The translations under genes were made by a program, and so were the position numbers. Below, one piece after another: positions 34,726-47,734 of a DNA stretch of 64,000 nucleotides. Location: contig JAQMRL010000003.1 of the NCBI GenBank assembly GCA_035578175.1, forward strand, positions 106,194,969-106,258,968, read 5' to 3'. The stretch comes from Catonia carolina (taxonomy: Eukaryota > Arthropoda > Insecta > Hemiptera > Achilidae). A model generated the notes under the pieces. It searched no databases and had not been told where the DNA came from. It was given only the letters and a program-made list of their open reading frames with translations. The number at the start of each line of letters is the position of its first letter. Position 1 is the first letter of the stretch.

Positions 34726-36268
34726 AATGACTATAGAGAAACACTATCAGTTACAATAATAAAAGAAGTATTTTTGAAGCAAATATTCATGGTTTTCATG
34801 ATAAAAATATACAAAATTTTGAATTGAACTAAAACATTTTACTTTAAATTTTAAATGAAATAATTCAACAGATATACCCTACCAGTGATTTAAATCAAAA
34901 TAAGAAAAAATAACAACCCTGCGTTCTGAACAGTCCAAATTTACCAGGTAACCCCAATCGTCGGCTCCGCAGAAGGTGGAGCAGAGAATTGGGATAAATT
35001 TTACAAGCCAACTTACTCCTTTTCTACTTCTTAGTAAATATATTACAAAAATATTGCTTAAAAATTTAATTGTAATTTTTAAACACAAATTTTATTAATG
35101 TCATGGTATTTAAACGCGAGGGTACTGCTAACGAGTGGTGTTCTCCTGGTTGTTCAAAGCACAGTTGCAGATCTAATAAAACAAAGTGAAAAAAATAAAA
35201 ATTAGTAAAAGTTAAGAGTTCATTCTTGAAAGATACCTGCGGTAAATTAATTGGTAGAATTGAAAAGAAATACATTTTTATCTAGTAGTTGCACTAAATG
35301 AACTATAGAGAATGTCGAGTGGGATATGCATTTGAAAGTTGTTGACCTATACCTCAGTGCAATTTCCTATAATGGTTTTAAACTGATTTAATAATAAATT
35401 ACATTATAAAAAAGGCAAACCTACACTCTACTTACCTATTATATTTTATCTACTATTTAAAAAAAAACTTCTTATAAACAAGGATATCGATTCATGTTAT
35501 TCGATTTTTTTCGGATTGTCAGTTATACAAATATCAAACAATAAAGGAAAAGATGTTTTTTGAAATTTCATGCTCTGTTTTTCTCGAGCTGGTAAAACGA
35601 TTTATTTTAAAGTATAACATAAAATTGTACTCATGAATCTTTTTGAAAGAAAGAAGTGTTAACCCTTACTGAAAACGGGTTAGGTGCTAGAATTGGTGAA
35701 ATAAAGATAAAATTTCACTTATAGTTTTGGTAAACGAACCAATATTTGTATTCAATACTGTTGGTTCATAAAGAGAGTAAATTCTTGTCTCGACAATTGT
35801 ATTTGTTAAATGTATTAATTAATTTTTTATTCAAAATTTATAATCTGTGAAAATTTCATAACAATTACCTAATGAACAAGACGCTAAATTTTGAATGAAC
35901 AAACACATATTTTCACTTGATGAGGATATAGTCGTTACCTTTATTATAATAATAACAATTATAATAATATTAAAATAAGTCATAACTATTATATCATTAC
36001 CAAAGCTTGCTCATTGATTTCTTGCTGGATGGTTTATAGCCATTAGCGTATTAACCTACTCGTTTGGTCACCTAGTATGTACAGTGTGTCCATTGCCTGT
36101 ATAAATGGGTGAATATCTGTTAAATATGTGGGTAAGAAATATTTGTCAAATTTTGTTTGAAAATTGGTGTAGAATTTTGTAGCCTGATAATACACATATA
36201 GGAGTTTTTAATACGAAGGATATTGTTCGTAACATAGTTTGTAGGTCCATACTCGCCTTATGACTGCC
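34726..36268. other. AT-rich spacer, nothing recognised
   Basis: The frames at 34879-35088 and 35066-35275 (minus) are short and without motif. A small mixed-composition patch lies at 34940-35000. Confidence 0.4.
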
Positions 36269-36468
36269 TTGCCGGCCGCATTGGCGAAGTTGGTAACGTG
36301 CTCGCCTCTCATCATGCGGTCTTGGAATCGAGTCCCACTCAGGCACGGCATTTTTTCATACGTTGCAAAAAATCATTTTCATCATTCACCGTCTGCATTA
36401 GCAGTAATTGCAGAACAGTCGGACGTTAAACCAAAAAAAAAAAAAATAAAAAATAAAAAAAAAATATG
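36269..36468 (+). repeat. trC tRNA-derived SINE, near full length with A-rich tail
   Basis: The A-box position CATTGGCGAAGTTGGTAACG and B box GGAATCGAGTCCC are present. The body reads CGGCATTTTTTCATACG and CATCATTCACCGTCTGCATTAGCAG, ending CAGTCGGACGTTAAACC and a long A-rich tail (36431-36464). The 66- and 74-codon frames across it are repeat sequence. Confidence 0.82.
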
Positions 36469-36595
36469 TCTGCCTTATTTATAATCAGTTTGTTAGAAAT
36501 AATAAATTTTTAAACGTTTGTCAATAGTCGTTTTAACTGATAAGATCATGTTTATATTTTATTTTAAATATATTTTTATTTTATTTTGACCCCCT

Positions 36596-36922
36596 CCCAC
36601 GGTTGGTCTAGTGGTAAAGTCGTCACTGCGAGTCAGCTGTTCAACAGCTGATTTTCTGATATGAAGGTTCCTTGGTTCAAATCCTGGTAAAGGTAATTTA
36701 CTTTGATACAGATTTGAATACTAGACAGGTGGTTACCGGTGTACTTTGATGGTGTGGGTTCAATTAACCATACTCTCTCAGGAATGGTCGACCTGAGCCT
36801 ATACAAGACTATACAAAATCATACATATCATTCTCATCTCATTGGGTCAAGGGTTTACTTATTGTTCTTAAATTGAACAGATTACAATTACTACGTACAC
36901 AGATTAGGGATTAAAAAAAATT
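36596..36922 (+). repeat. trA tRNA-derived SINE, near full length
   Basis: A box GGTCTAGTGGTAAAG, CAGCTGTTCAACAGCTG, B box GGTTCAAATCC, full body, then ATTGAACAGATTAC and the A-rich end. It is intact apart from small insertions (for example the doubled ACTACGTAC near 36890). Confidence 0.84.
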
Positions 36923-37688
36923 TTTTTTAAGTTTAACTATAGCCTAAATTAATCTGGGAATTTTGTTTATCTGGGAGACTGGTATCAATGCTCCTTTGTA
37001 GAACTAATTAGGGAAGCAATGTCAAAGTTGACAATTGCTGTTATGATCTCCAACATCCGATAAGAGAATACTCAAAGAAGAAGAAGAAGAAGAAACTTTA
37101 AATGTTGTATAGAATCATATACGATAACATTTTTGTTTGATGGTTCTAGTAAGTGTAAGAACTTGAGATATTTTCTATTAGAATTAATTAAATGGTCGCA
37201 GTGGCTACTCTTTTGTCCTTTTACGGTTAACTAAAAGCAATTGCTATGTGGCCAAAAAATGTATGTTCTTAAGTTGCAGGAATCGAACAAACATTAGATT
37301 TCCTATTGTTGTTGTCGTTTTTGAACTCTACAGATTTCTTCTAAGTAAAATTAAGTAGTTCACCATTTCTTTTGGCAATAGATTAAAAATGTGACTGCTT
37401 GTCAAGATCTCCTGAAAGGGATTCAGTTTTTACGCTGTAAAGGACTTCTTTTATTCATTTACCAGAGGTATCCGGTAACACAATTAAATTGATTACTTAA
37501 GACATAATATAAAAAAATTAATATTTTTTTGAAAACATTTTCGAATGAGAAATGAAATTATTCTTGTTTACCCGGAAAGAGAACTAAATTAATAAGAATG
37601 AAAATTCTGACACATATTCAACTACTATAGAAATTTATGTATTAAAATAACTTCCGACAAATACATAATAAATAAAATAGATTTTATA
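36923..37688. other. Spacer with a short (GAA)n run
   Basis: GAAGAAGAAGAAGAAG at 37075-37094; otherwise AT-rich and unrecognised. Confidence 0.4.
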
Positions 37689-38379
<691 letters not shown>

Positions 38380-38760
38380 TTGATTTCTTGACATCCGATT
38401 TTGGGCCAATTTCGGTTGAAAATGGAACTTTAAACCCAATGATTTCTGCATCTATTTTTTAAGAGGAAGCGAATAAAACTATTTTTTGTTTCCAAATTCC
38501 CACTTGATTACTTTGACTACCGGTTTTAAGCCACTTCCGGTCAAAACCGGAACTCAAACCCAATTAAAGCTCACAAACTTTTTTTGTGTAGATTACGGAT
38601 CCGAAAACCGTTTGTTGCTATCTCTGGCAGTTTCTGACTTCGATTTTTTGACGTCCGGTCGAATCCGGAACTTCAAACCCAATCAAGGCCCACTAAATTT
38701 TTGTGTATATTACGAATTCAAAAACAGTTTGTAGTTATCTCTTATAATTTCTGACATTTA
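38380..38760 (+). repeat. Degenerate tandem repeat, about 3 units of 115-135 bp
   Basis: Each unit has the order GATTnnTTGACnnCCG, TTCCGGTnnAAAnCGGAA, CTnnAACCCAATnA, then TTTTTGTGTAnATTACG. Units start near 38380, 38506 and 38640; the second and third are the closest. The 82-codon frame at 38486-38734 runs across the last two units and shows repeated peptides of the same type, so it is not a gene. Confidence 0.72.
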
Positions 38761-40304
38761 CATATAACGGACAGATGGACAAAACAAAATTATAGATGAC
38801 AATTTTAAAAATTTCTACCAATTAACATTATAGATTGGAGGAGAACACTAGGCCTACTTAATGATTGAACTCTGAAAGGACCTTAAAAATGTAATTATGT
38901 CAATTAAATATATACTGATTAAAAAATATACTCGTAGATATTTTTATTCCTCAGAAGCTTTTGCTTATTATGGTCCTTGCTCTAGGAACGTTGGAAACGT
39001 TGAGGAGGGTCACCGGCAGATTATTGGATGAATTATGTACCGATCGGTTATGATTATGTAATAACTTTTTTAAAAGTCTGTAAAATCGTAAGAAAGTATT
39101 TTTAACGTATGAATACGTGTCTCATTTTCAGGGTGGCGTTATATACATAAAAGGGAGCGAAATGGGCGAAAAATCAGATATAAACAGTACACAAGCTTTT
39201 CAAAACAAATTCTTGTGTTTAATCCCATGCAGCGTGTGACTGCATGCGTAAAAATTGTCATTTATTGAGATTTCAGCATAAAATACACCATTAAAAAATT
39301 ATACACTAATTTTATTTCAAAATAAATTAATAATACATATTGGAAACAAAACAATTTAAAATTACTGCAGCCAAATTTGGTTTGTTAGTACAAAATTTTT
39401 TTTTGTTTAACCATAGGTAAGTACAAAGTACTTTTGAGTCCTCAAGTTTAATCTTTTTAAACTTTATCTCTTTTAACCGAAATGGAAGTATTTACTTTTT
39501 TATATAAACTGAAAAACAACCATTTTATGAAGAAACAAGACTACAGAAATCTATTGATTTAGAATTGTTTAAATATTTAATTGAGAAAACAGAAATAAAA
39601 TTCTCCACTTAAATACAATGACCTACATAAATTTTAAATGGCCGTACAATAAAATAAGCCTTTGTATGAATACTGATCGATACATCGATTCTTCAGTGAA
39701 AAGTCGACTGTGTTGATTATATTATTGTTTTTCCCTATCGATTGTACAATTTCTCTCCATCCCAACCCCCGTTCATTAACTTCGTTAACAACTATTCAAT
39801 TCGTTTGTATTCATCTACCGTTTTGTAGCACTGCGTGTAATAGACAGAATAAATTTTAGTCTTTGTTCAATCAAGATAATTCGCTTAATTAATTTAACTA
39901 CCTTCGTGTAATTATTATTATCATCATCATCATTGAACTATCTGTACTTATCTCTTTACATACGAATCTGAATGAGTAAATTAATTTATTATTTATTTTG
40001 AAAAATATTTTCTGCGGTGCTTTATTATTTAAATTAACTTTTTTATTATTTTAGTTGAAATTTTGATCAACTCTTAAAGTTATTACTAGGTATATTATTG
40101 TAAAGTAGAGGCCATTCGGTCATAATAAAAAATGTTAGAAAATAGTTTTATTGACGATTTTCCTTTCCTAAAAAATATACTTTACTTTTCTACATAATCG
40201 CCGATCACTTTTTAACACTTTTTGTTATGCTACACCAGCTTCTTTCGCCGCCTGGGGATTGAATCAGTAGATAACGACAGTTAAAGAGATGCTGGAGTAT
40301 GGAT
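38761..40304. other. AT-rich spacer, nothing recognised
   Basis: A slightly GC-richer patch at 38975-39060 is not identifiable. Short (ATC)n near 39918-39934. Confidence 0.4.
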
Positions 40305-40490
40305 TTTGTAGAAAAGATCAAGATAAAGGGCAAGCGGACGTTGGCAGACGTCGGGCATCCTGGTTGAAGAATCTGAGGGACTGATTTGGTTGCAGTAATA
40401 TGGAATCGTTCTGTACAGCGGTGAACAAGGTCTGCATATTGATGATCATTTCCGACTTCGCATAGGAGAGGGACTTTATAAGAAAAGACC
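40305..40490 (+). mobile_element. L4x-type LINE C-terminal remnant
   Basis: The plus strand encodes DVGRRRASWLKNLRD, a stop, then FGCSNMESFCTAVNKVCILM. This is the usual 'R-R-x-SWLKNLR..' and 'ELFRTAVNKV' end of insect LINE proteins. In-frame stops show decay. The minus-strand frames at 40205-40522 are shadows. Confidence 0.6.
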
Positions 40491-41585
40491 ATCGAGAGCT
40501 TGCCAATGGGTGATTTCCACAATCATAACAAAGACAGGATATTACGGACTTACATTTAGATAAACACTGGTTATATTAAATGAAAGTTGTAATTGCTTCT
40601 GAACCAAGACAAAAAGTAAGGGAATAAAATAACGTTGGAGGATACTGTCAAGCAGGAGAAGAAAATCGAACCAAATGATTTTTTTCTTAGAAGATAAGTG
40701 TGCCTGCTGCAGGGTAGTCCGAAGGAGAATTTCTCCGCGCGCCAAGTTTGAATGGACTTTTTCGTTATTCTTTTCTTCCGCTACTAAATTACCCATGAAT
40801 AAATATTTTTTTTAATGAGAAATATTGGGGGTTTCCGATTTTTTTGTTAACTGTTTTATGTATTCGAAAAATGCTGAACGCTATAGTACCTACTTATATC
40901 CTCCTTCGATTTAAAAAGATTAATTTACATTCCGTTTCTTTGAGGTTATAATCCAGAAAACGAATTTCAGGAGCTATAGGATATACTAATAAATAGCCAT
41001 ACATGATTTAACCGAATAAAATTTCTTATAAAATTCTACTATAATTTTCCAGCAGAAAATTGGTACCGAATTTTTTAATAAGGTGTAATTCTTTTGTAAT
41101 TAGTTTTTTAAACATTTAATTATAAACTTAACAAGAGTCAAGGAGGTTGATTACGAAAGGATTTTGATGCTCTTCTTACTTTTTATAATTTTTCTCACTA
41201 CTTTCTCTAATTTCTTCCTTTATGACAGGTTTTAAATCGGTGAGCAGTATTTCCTTGGTTACTTACCGTAGAGTTGCAATGATCTCCCTTAGGCATTTCG
41301 ATTGAAAGTGCTGTAGTATTTCTATATTCGATGCCCATTCAACTTGCTGTACCCCATAGTTCTAACCCGCAAGTCCAAACTTTAGCCTAAGTTGTTTTCT
41401 TTTCGTCCATATATATGAGTTCTTTACTTGAGTCTTCGATCAAAATATAAACACAGCTCAGGAATTTTAACGGCGGATGCTTTTTCGGTTTGCGCCATTG
41501 AGAAGACACCCTATTTTAATAATTTGACAAAGTGGTGAGAGAAATTGAGAGTAAAGATTAATGACGTAGATTAAACCGTTATATT
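40491..41585. other. Spacer, nothing recognised
   Basis: The 84-codon minus frame at 40542-40796 has no motif. Positions 41160-41500 are of mixed composition and not matched to other repeats. Confidence 0.35.
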
Positions 41586-41587
41586 TT

Positions 41588-41769
41588 TACTTTCTCTTGC
41601 CTATATGAATATATAGGAAGGAAAGTATTGTTTTCATGTCGATTTTTCGAAATCGAGTTTTCACCGGATCTATACGTTTTCAGACCCCCTGAATCCAAAA
41701 AACATGTTTTTAGCGATTGGTCTGTGTGCGTGCGTGCGTGTGTGTGTGTGTATGTGTGTGTGTGTGTGC

Positions 41770-41801
<32 letters not shown>

Positions 41802-41805
41802 GCGC

Positions 41806-41870
<65 letters not shown>

Positions 41871-42655
41871 CAGAATATCTCAAGAACGGAACAACGTACG
41901 AACTTCAAACTTGAAACTTAAGTTACATACCACTACCGGACCCGACACGAACATTTTCATCAAAATCGGTCAACCGGAAGTAGTAGTTTATTCGTGTAAT
42001 TTTTCATTTTTTTGCGATTTTCTCTAAAACTGGTCCTACGATTTTTTTAAAAATCGCCTGGTTTACTCAAAATTTTTTATTCTCTACAAGGAAGGGTAGG
42101 CGTCATGTTTGCTGAAATTCTTGGTGAGGCTGTTTTCGCGTAAAAACATACATTTTTTAAGATTACGGCTTTAATATGCAATTTAGCGCAAATATATATA
42201 TAAAAGTTGTAGAGAATTTAAAAACCTACAACTTTTATTTCAAACATTTTTTTGTTTAACGCTTAGTTTAGCAGTAATTAGCGATTTTCTGATTTTTTTT
42301 CTCACGAAAACGTGTGAAAAATTGATTTTTTTAAGATTTCGCCCTTAGAATGCATTTTACGACAAAAGTGTATATAATAAATTTTTTAGGAAATAAAACG
42401 ATTTACAACTTTTATTTATAGCATTTTTCTCTACAGAGCCTAGTTTAGCGTGAAAGAGTGATTTTCCGTATTTTTAAGGCAAACTGAGATCGATTTTCAT
42501 TTTGCGTCTTTCACTCATGATTAAAATAAGGTTATGTTTTTAAGGTTAGTTTTTTGTTTATTTCTAATGGTTTATTACTAATGTTAGGTTTATTGTTAAT
42601 TATTTGCATTGGCAAGAGAAAGTTGTGTGAGTGATTCGCACCAGATTTTTAGTTA
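41588..42655 (+). repeat. GT element, most complete copy
   Basis: The left end ACTTTCTCTTGCC is followed by a stem CCTATAT..ATATAGG and GGAAAG. Then come TTTTCACCGGATC, a very large GT/GC microsatellite, ATCTCAAGAACGGAAC, CATCAAAATCGGTCAACC, two tandem units of about 165-180 bp (42150-42330, 42331-42485), the CTTTCACTCATGATTAAAAT block, and the right end GGCAAGAGAAAGTTGTGTGAG. ACTTTCTCTTGCC and GGCAAGAGAAAGT are exact inverse copies. No transposase is encoded. Confidence 0.85.
41722..41869. repeat. Compound (GT)n/(GCGT)n/(GC)n microsatellite
   Basis: Within the GT element, about 148 bases of alternating purine-pyrimidine sequence: GTGC units, GT, then GCGT, a GC-only stretch of about 20 bp at 41799-41820, then pure GT to 41868. 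The long frames at 41579-41908, 41628-41921 and 41704-42027 are artefacts of this tract. Confidence 0.95.
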
Positions 42656-44319
42656 AAGTTCTTTAGTGCTATTACATTTAATCGAAATTTAAAATTGTAA
42701 TAGCTGTAAAACTAATTTTTCATTTTTTACGGTAATTAGTTATTCTGGAGAATAATCTTATCATTAAATGAAACTTTTAACAATGATAAACCAACAAAAT
42801 AAAAAGAAATCGTTGTAAAGTACACATGTTACACGGTCGACATATTGAAATAATTTCATTTCAAAAGGTTACCACTGAATGAGCTCGTAACAGCATTGTT
42901 TCATTTTTATTTTTGTAGCGTAAGCAAAAAATTATTGTTATTACTTAGTTTCATATTTCTTCAATAATCGTTTCGAAATTGCTTTCCATTATAAAAATTG
43001 TTATTATTATAATCGAGGTACCGTATTATCTCTTTTTTTGTAGAAAAATCATAAAGTGAATTGTTAGAGAAACCTCTTTGTTTTTCTACATCATTGTATG
43101 TAAGTAAGATAAACTTTCAAAGATAAAAGAAAATTATTATTTTTTGCATAAAATAATTATTGGTTATTACTATCATTCAAAAATATTTTTTCCATAAATT
43201 GCGTTGCAATTTTCTTTATGCGCTGGTCAGTAGTGTGTTAAATGGATCAGGTTATTACAGAAACAGGAGAAAACTGAAATAAATTTAATATTTTTCTTTA
43301 AAGGTTTGTGACTGCTTATTTTCAGTTTTACCATTCCGGAATTACCCTCCATTAAAAAAAATGAACAAAAGTGGTTTTTTAAATGAATCAGTCATTTGAG
43401 AAAGCCCATAAATTAAAATTTTACAATTTGTCTTTACTGCATTGTAGGACTAACTGAATGTTAACACACCATCCCTAAAAATTACATAAGTCTGGCTTTC
43501 CTGAAGTAATATATAACACTAGGAAAAGGCTTATCCTTAAGGATATTTTTTCCTTCTAATTAAGAAATGAAAGTGGATGTTCGTTTGAAGCTTAAGCTCT
43601 ACTTTGTAGTGGAAGAGGCCATACAAAGATTCTATGCAAAAATCTTTTTACTGTTTTATGACAACGATGAAGAATGTGAATAGCCCTGAAAATCAATCTT
43701 TTCTTTCTTAAGGTTAAAAATTTTAATTTTTATTATTGCAGAAAGTTATTTTAAATCTTAACTTAATGTAAACTACTGAAATAAATACATGAATACTATT
43801 GTACAATACAATTTTCTTCTGTTCTAACAACGTATTTTACAGAAAACAACGTAAGTTAACATTTTACTCCAATTTTATTTCAGAAACACTTTAGTCTAAA
43901 CACTTTTATGTAGCACTGTAAATAAATATAGATATATATTTAAAAAAAATCCATTACGAGTGTCTTAATTTTTATTAAAGTGCAATTAAAATTTTGTATT
44001 TTAGTAATACAAGGAAGTCTATTTATTGGAAAATTTGAATATTCTCCTGTACTAATTTACTTCAAAATGGCTTTTATATCAAAATGATGGAGTCGTGTAC
44101 AATTAATTAAACGTTGTGAGCCCTTCAACTCAGCCAACGAAATTTGTTCTAGCTTTCTCTTGTGTTGTTCCATAGATACTTTATTGACTTTCCCATTAAC
44201 GATTTAAGGAGAAAATTTGTATTTTGATTTTCCTTTTATTAACTTTTAGAAGTTAAAATATTTTATTTTGTTTTTCAAATACCAAAAAATATATACTATA
44301 ATGTTGTCGCAGCTGAATT
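42656..44319. other. AT-rich spacer, nothing recognised
   Basis: No open frames of note and no match to the families in this window. Confidence 0.45.
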
Positions 44320-44344
44320 GTAATTAAGCTAGGTAAATTAGTGT

Positions 44345-44752
44345 TACTTAACAACGATTTGGCAAGCAATATTTTTCGGTGACTAACTAAAAGCGAAACA
44401 TTAACAAAACTCCACTAAAATTCCCTGTTCAAATTCATTTCTACTTCAAGTCAAATATTCAGCAAATAATTTTCTAGTGAAAACTAAGACAGTATTTCTG
44501 GAAGCTAAAATTTATCTTCTAGTCCTTTAAAGTTTTGAAACACCACTGCTGCATATGAATCGGTTAAGATATTTTAAAGAATTTTAAACCATTATTTGTC
44601 AGAAACAACTAAAAACAACTTGCTTTATCGATGCTTAGCAGAATTTCTGACGAGGAATGAATTTTGAAAAGGGATTACTTGTTTGTTCATGTGTAGCTGT
44701 CATGTACCATACAAAGTCGCTTGTCCAACCCGTGTTATTTAACAATTTTTTT
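44345..44752. mobile_element. Second, diverged LT-like element
   Basis: The left end TTACTTAACAACGATTTGGCAAGC and the right end GCTTGTCCAACCCGTGTTATTTAAC are imperfect inverse copies. The resemblance continues inward for about 100 bp (CCCTGTTCAAATTCATTTCTAC against the inverse of the AATGAATTTTGAAAAGGG side). The right side also matches the CAAGCGACTTTGTATGGTA block of the LT element at 3662. There is no coding sequence. Confidence 0.5.
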
Positions 44753-44904
44753 GACACTTTTAATTGAATATTTAGTATCTATTATTACAATAATATAACA
44801 ATTTCTAAATATGACGCTAAATGTTCCAAAATTTGAATTACTTGCTGGAGCTTGCAGTCATCACTACAGTCCTATAATTGGCCAAGAAGATTCCTTGACC
44901 AGAG

Positions 44905-45285
44905 GCGTTTTAAACGTCTGTGCTGAGTACCCGGTATCGCCTAGCGTACATATTTTGTATGAGAGGGTTGTCATGTAATTTAAATTTGTCGTATATCGTC
45001 TTGTATAGTTGTTTCGCGACGTCATTTACGTATGGGATTTGTAAGTCTTTGTGCAACATTAAATTTGTGACGTAAAAGAGGCATTGCGTTATTGCTCGTA
45101 GAATCTTGTTTTGAATCGCTTGTATACGTTTCGAGTGTGAAGGTTTCGCAGATCCCCAAAGTTGAACTCCATATGTCCAGATTGTTCTTAAGACTATCTT
45201 GTAGATTGTTAATTTGTGTGACATGTTTAATTTAGAACGTCTATGGAGTAAGCGATTTTTGAGTTTGTACAATTAACTTGAACTT
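44905..45285 (-). mobile_element. Jockey-like LINE 3' fragment (L1j)
   Basis: An open minus-strand frame (44910-45272) encodes IYKIVLRTIWTYGVQLWGSA, KRIQAIQNKILRAIT and HKDLQIPYVNDVA. These align position by position with the C-terminal third of the intact element at 56219. Polymerase motifs upstream are missing, so it is a short 5'-truncated copy with an unbroken frame. No poly(A) tail is visible on its 3' side. Confidence 0.78.
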
Positions 45286-46708
45286 TATATCTGAATGGGC
45301 TAGCTCTACGGCATATTTAAGATATAAAGAGAAATCTTTGAAAAGAGATTTTTTAACGTTTTCTTGAAATTTTCAACAGTACACAATATACTACCACAAA
45401 ATTCGATATACAAGTACATGATACATTACGAACAATATGATAGAAAGGACAAAAAAATTGATACCCAGTGGTTATTTTTGGGTTAATAGCCTGATTAAAA
45501 AGTAATTAAAAAAATATATTGATTAACCTGGTGATGAATGTTTATTCCACAATTTTTTATGTATTTAAAAGTTATGTAATCTTAAAGAAGGTCCATCTTT
45601 TTTTTTGAGCGTTGGGCTCGATTCCCAGGAAGAAGAAAACAGTGGAGTTCTTGAATTTGAGATTTGAAATCGGAGTATAGTGTTATCAGGGTTTACATAA
45701 TATGAAATTCACTAAGAAAATTTTACTAAAATATCTGGAATGACGAACAAAATAAAAAATTGCTCATCCGATGCTATAAAAATATTTATTCTTTTTTCTT
45801 AATAAATTCACCAGAAAATTGCGGTTTAGCAAAAGAGAAAATAACTTTTTTCTAAAAGCTTATCAAAAATTTGATTTTACATTTTTAAGTTTTTAAAATT
45901 ATAGACAAAAAAGTTTTTAATAACCTTAGTTAATGAACCTTTAATTATCCCATTCCGATGAAAACCGAACGGAAAGATCGTTGCGCTCACATTTACTGAA
46001 GTATAATAAATTTTGTACAATTTTATTTTTATTTTATATTTTTGTTAAAAACACGACAGAATTAATGATGTTCATAATTTTTTGTTTTGTTTCAGGTACG
46101 GAATTTATAAATGAAGACTGGAATATTCTTTTATCTTTAAATACCGCTGAATCAAAGCTTATTTTTTCTACAAGCCTATATTTATGCACGTACGCTCTCA
46201 CGGTTGAGTATATTTTGTTCATTTATTATTTTTATTAATATTCCTAACGCAAAACGTTCCAGAATTTATTTATTTTTAAATCTTCTACTTAAGCATTTTT
46301 TTAAATTAAATTACAGAGTGTTATTCTACAAAATCATGGTATCATTTTAAACAAGATTTTATGGCTGAACGAGTTTTTCATTTTTTATTAAAAGAAAGAC
46401 AGTTACCAAAATAAGCTTATCTTAAATACCTACCCTATAATTTTACTTAATTTTGCACTATTTTTAAATGTTATTCCGATTTTACTTTTTATTTATTAAA
46501 ATATTTAAAAAACCGACCTACTCGAAGATTTAAAAAAAGTATTATTAATAAAAATTAAAAAGTAATTTAATCTGTTCGGGTAGGAAGAAATATAAAAAAT
46601 GTGGTAAAGAAGACTTTCGATAAATAAAAATGGGAAAATTGTTATTACACAGTTGAGATTTTTATGAAGTACGTTATTTTAAAATATCCAGAGAAAAACT
46701 TTTATAAG
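45286..46708. other. AT-rich spacer, nothing recognised
   Basis: The frame at 45981-46238 and its reverse shadow at 46034-46222 have no motif. Confidence 0.4.
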
Positions 46709-46872
46709 TGACTGCCTCCGTGCCCTAGTGGTTAGCATGCTAAGCTACAAAACCGAAGTTTCCGGGTTTGATTACAGGCTAGCGTCTAGAAATTAATATA
46801 TGTTCAAATCCACCGTTCCATAACCCAAAGTAGTCACTAATAACTAAGCTGTTGACTCGGCTTTTTTAAAAT
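46709..46872 (+). repeat. trB tRNA-derived SINE, near full length
   Basis: The A box TGCCCTAGTGGTTAGCATGC and B box CGGGTTTGATTACAGG are good. The body continues TTCAAATCCACCGTTCCATAAC and GTCACTAATAACTAAGCTG. It ends directly against the tail of a trA SINE in the opposite orientation. Confidence 0.78.
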
Positions 46873-47150
46873 TTTAATTCTTAATGTCTGTACGTTGCAA
46901 TCTGTTCAATTTATTAACAATAAGCAACCCCATAACCCAATGAGATGAGGATTACGTGTATGACATGTAAATGAAGTGTAGTCTTTTACAGACTCAGCCG
47001 ACCATTCCTGAGAGAGTATGGTTAATTAAACCCTAACCATCAAAGTTCACCGTTAATGACTGTCTAGAATTCAAATCCGTATAAAAAGTAACTACTTTTA
47101 CTAGGATTTGGACCAGGAAATTTCGTCTCAGAAAATCAGCTGTCAAACGA
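46873..47150 (-). repeat. trA SINE
   Basis: Reverse orientation: the tail (CTGTACGTTGCAATCTGTTCAA) is at the left, then GGTCGGCTGAGTCTG-type blocks, and the B box region (CTAGGATTTGGACC) at the right. The A-box end is cut at about 47150. Confidence 0.78.
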
Positions 47151-47734
47151 TTCTACTTAAACTTGAAAAATCAAATAAAAAATATAAATTTTTTTTTCAA
47201 TTTTCTTGTAATATGAAAATTCTTAAACAGTTGATTAACATTTTCTGCTGATATATCATTAAAACCGGTTTTGTAGTTTTGGAAACAAATAAACAAATAC
47301 GTATACGTATTTGCATTATTTTGTATAACATTAATATTGTTCTCAATTTCATTCCTTTCAAGTACGAGTTTCTTTGAGAGCAAAATTGATGTTTAAGTAC
47401 TTTAGTTGTATAGATTCCACTTGTGATTCTAAATTAAAATCGTGATTTTTCTGTTTATCTGTCAGTAGATGAAGCTATTTGAGACAGGTAATGACAGATA
47501 CATTTCACGGACCGCCTGCTCTATGACTTAACAGGAATTTAACGGCGTTTAAAATATGTTACGTAATATTAAATAATGTTCCGTTACATCGATCATTATT
47601 GCAATTTTACAGTAAATAATATAACGTATACATTTCTGAAGTAGTCAATAGTATTTTTGCTCATTGATAATAAGAAACTATTGATTTTATCTGCACTTTT
47701 GCAGTAAAACAATCGATATTTTTTTAATAGTAGA
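47151..47734. other. Spacer, nothing recognised
   Basis: The frame at 47171-47383 (minus) shows Asn-rich, low-complexity sequence without motif. Confidence 0.35.

Noticed and set aside
40205..40522. Two overlapping minus-strand frames
   Set aside because: The plus strand encodes a recognisable LINE C-terminal peptide; these are its shadow.
41579..42027. Three long open frames rich in Val/Cys or His/Thr
   Set aside because: They are translations of the GT/GC microsatellite, present in all frames, and carry no domain.
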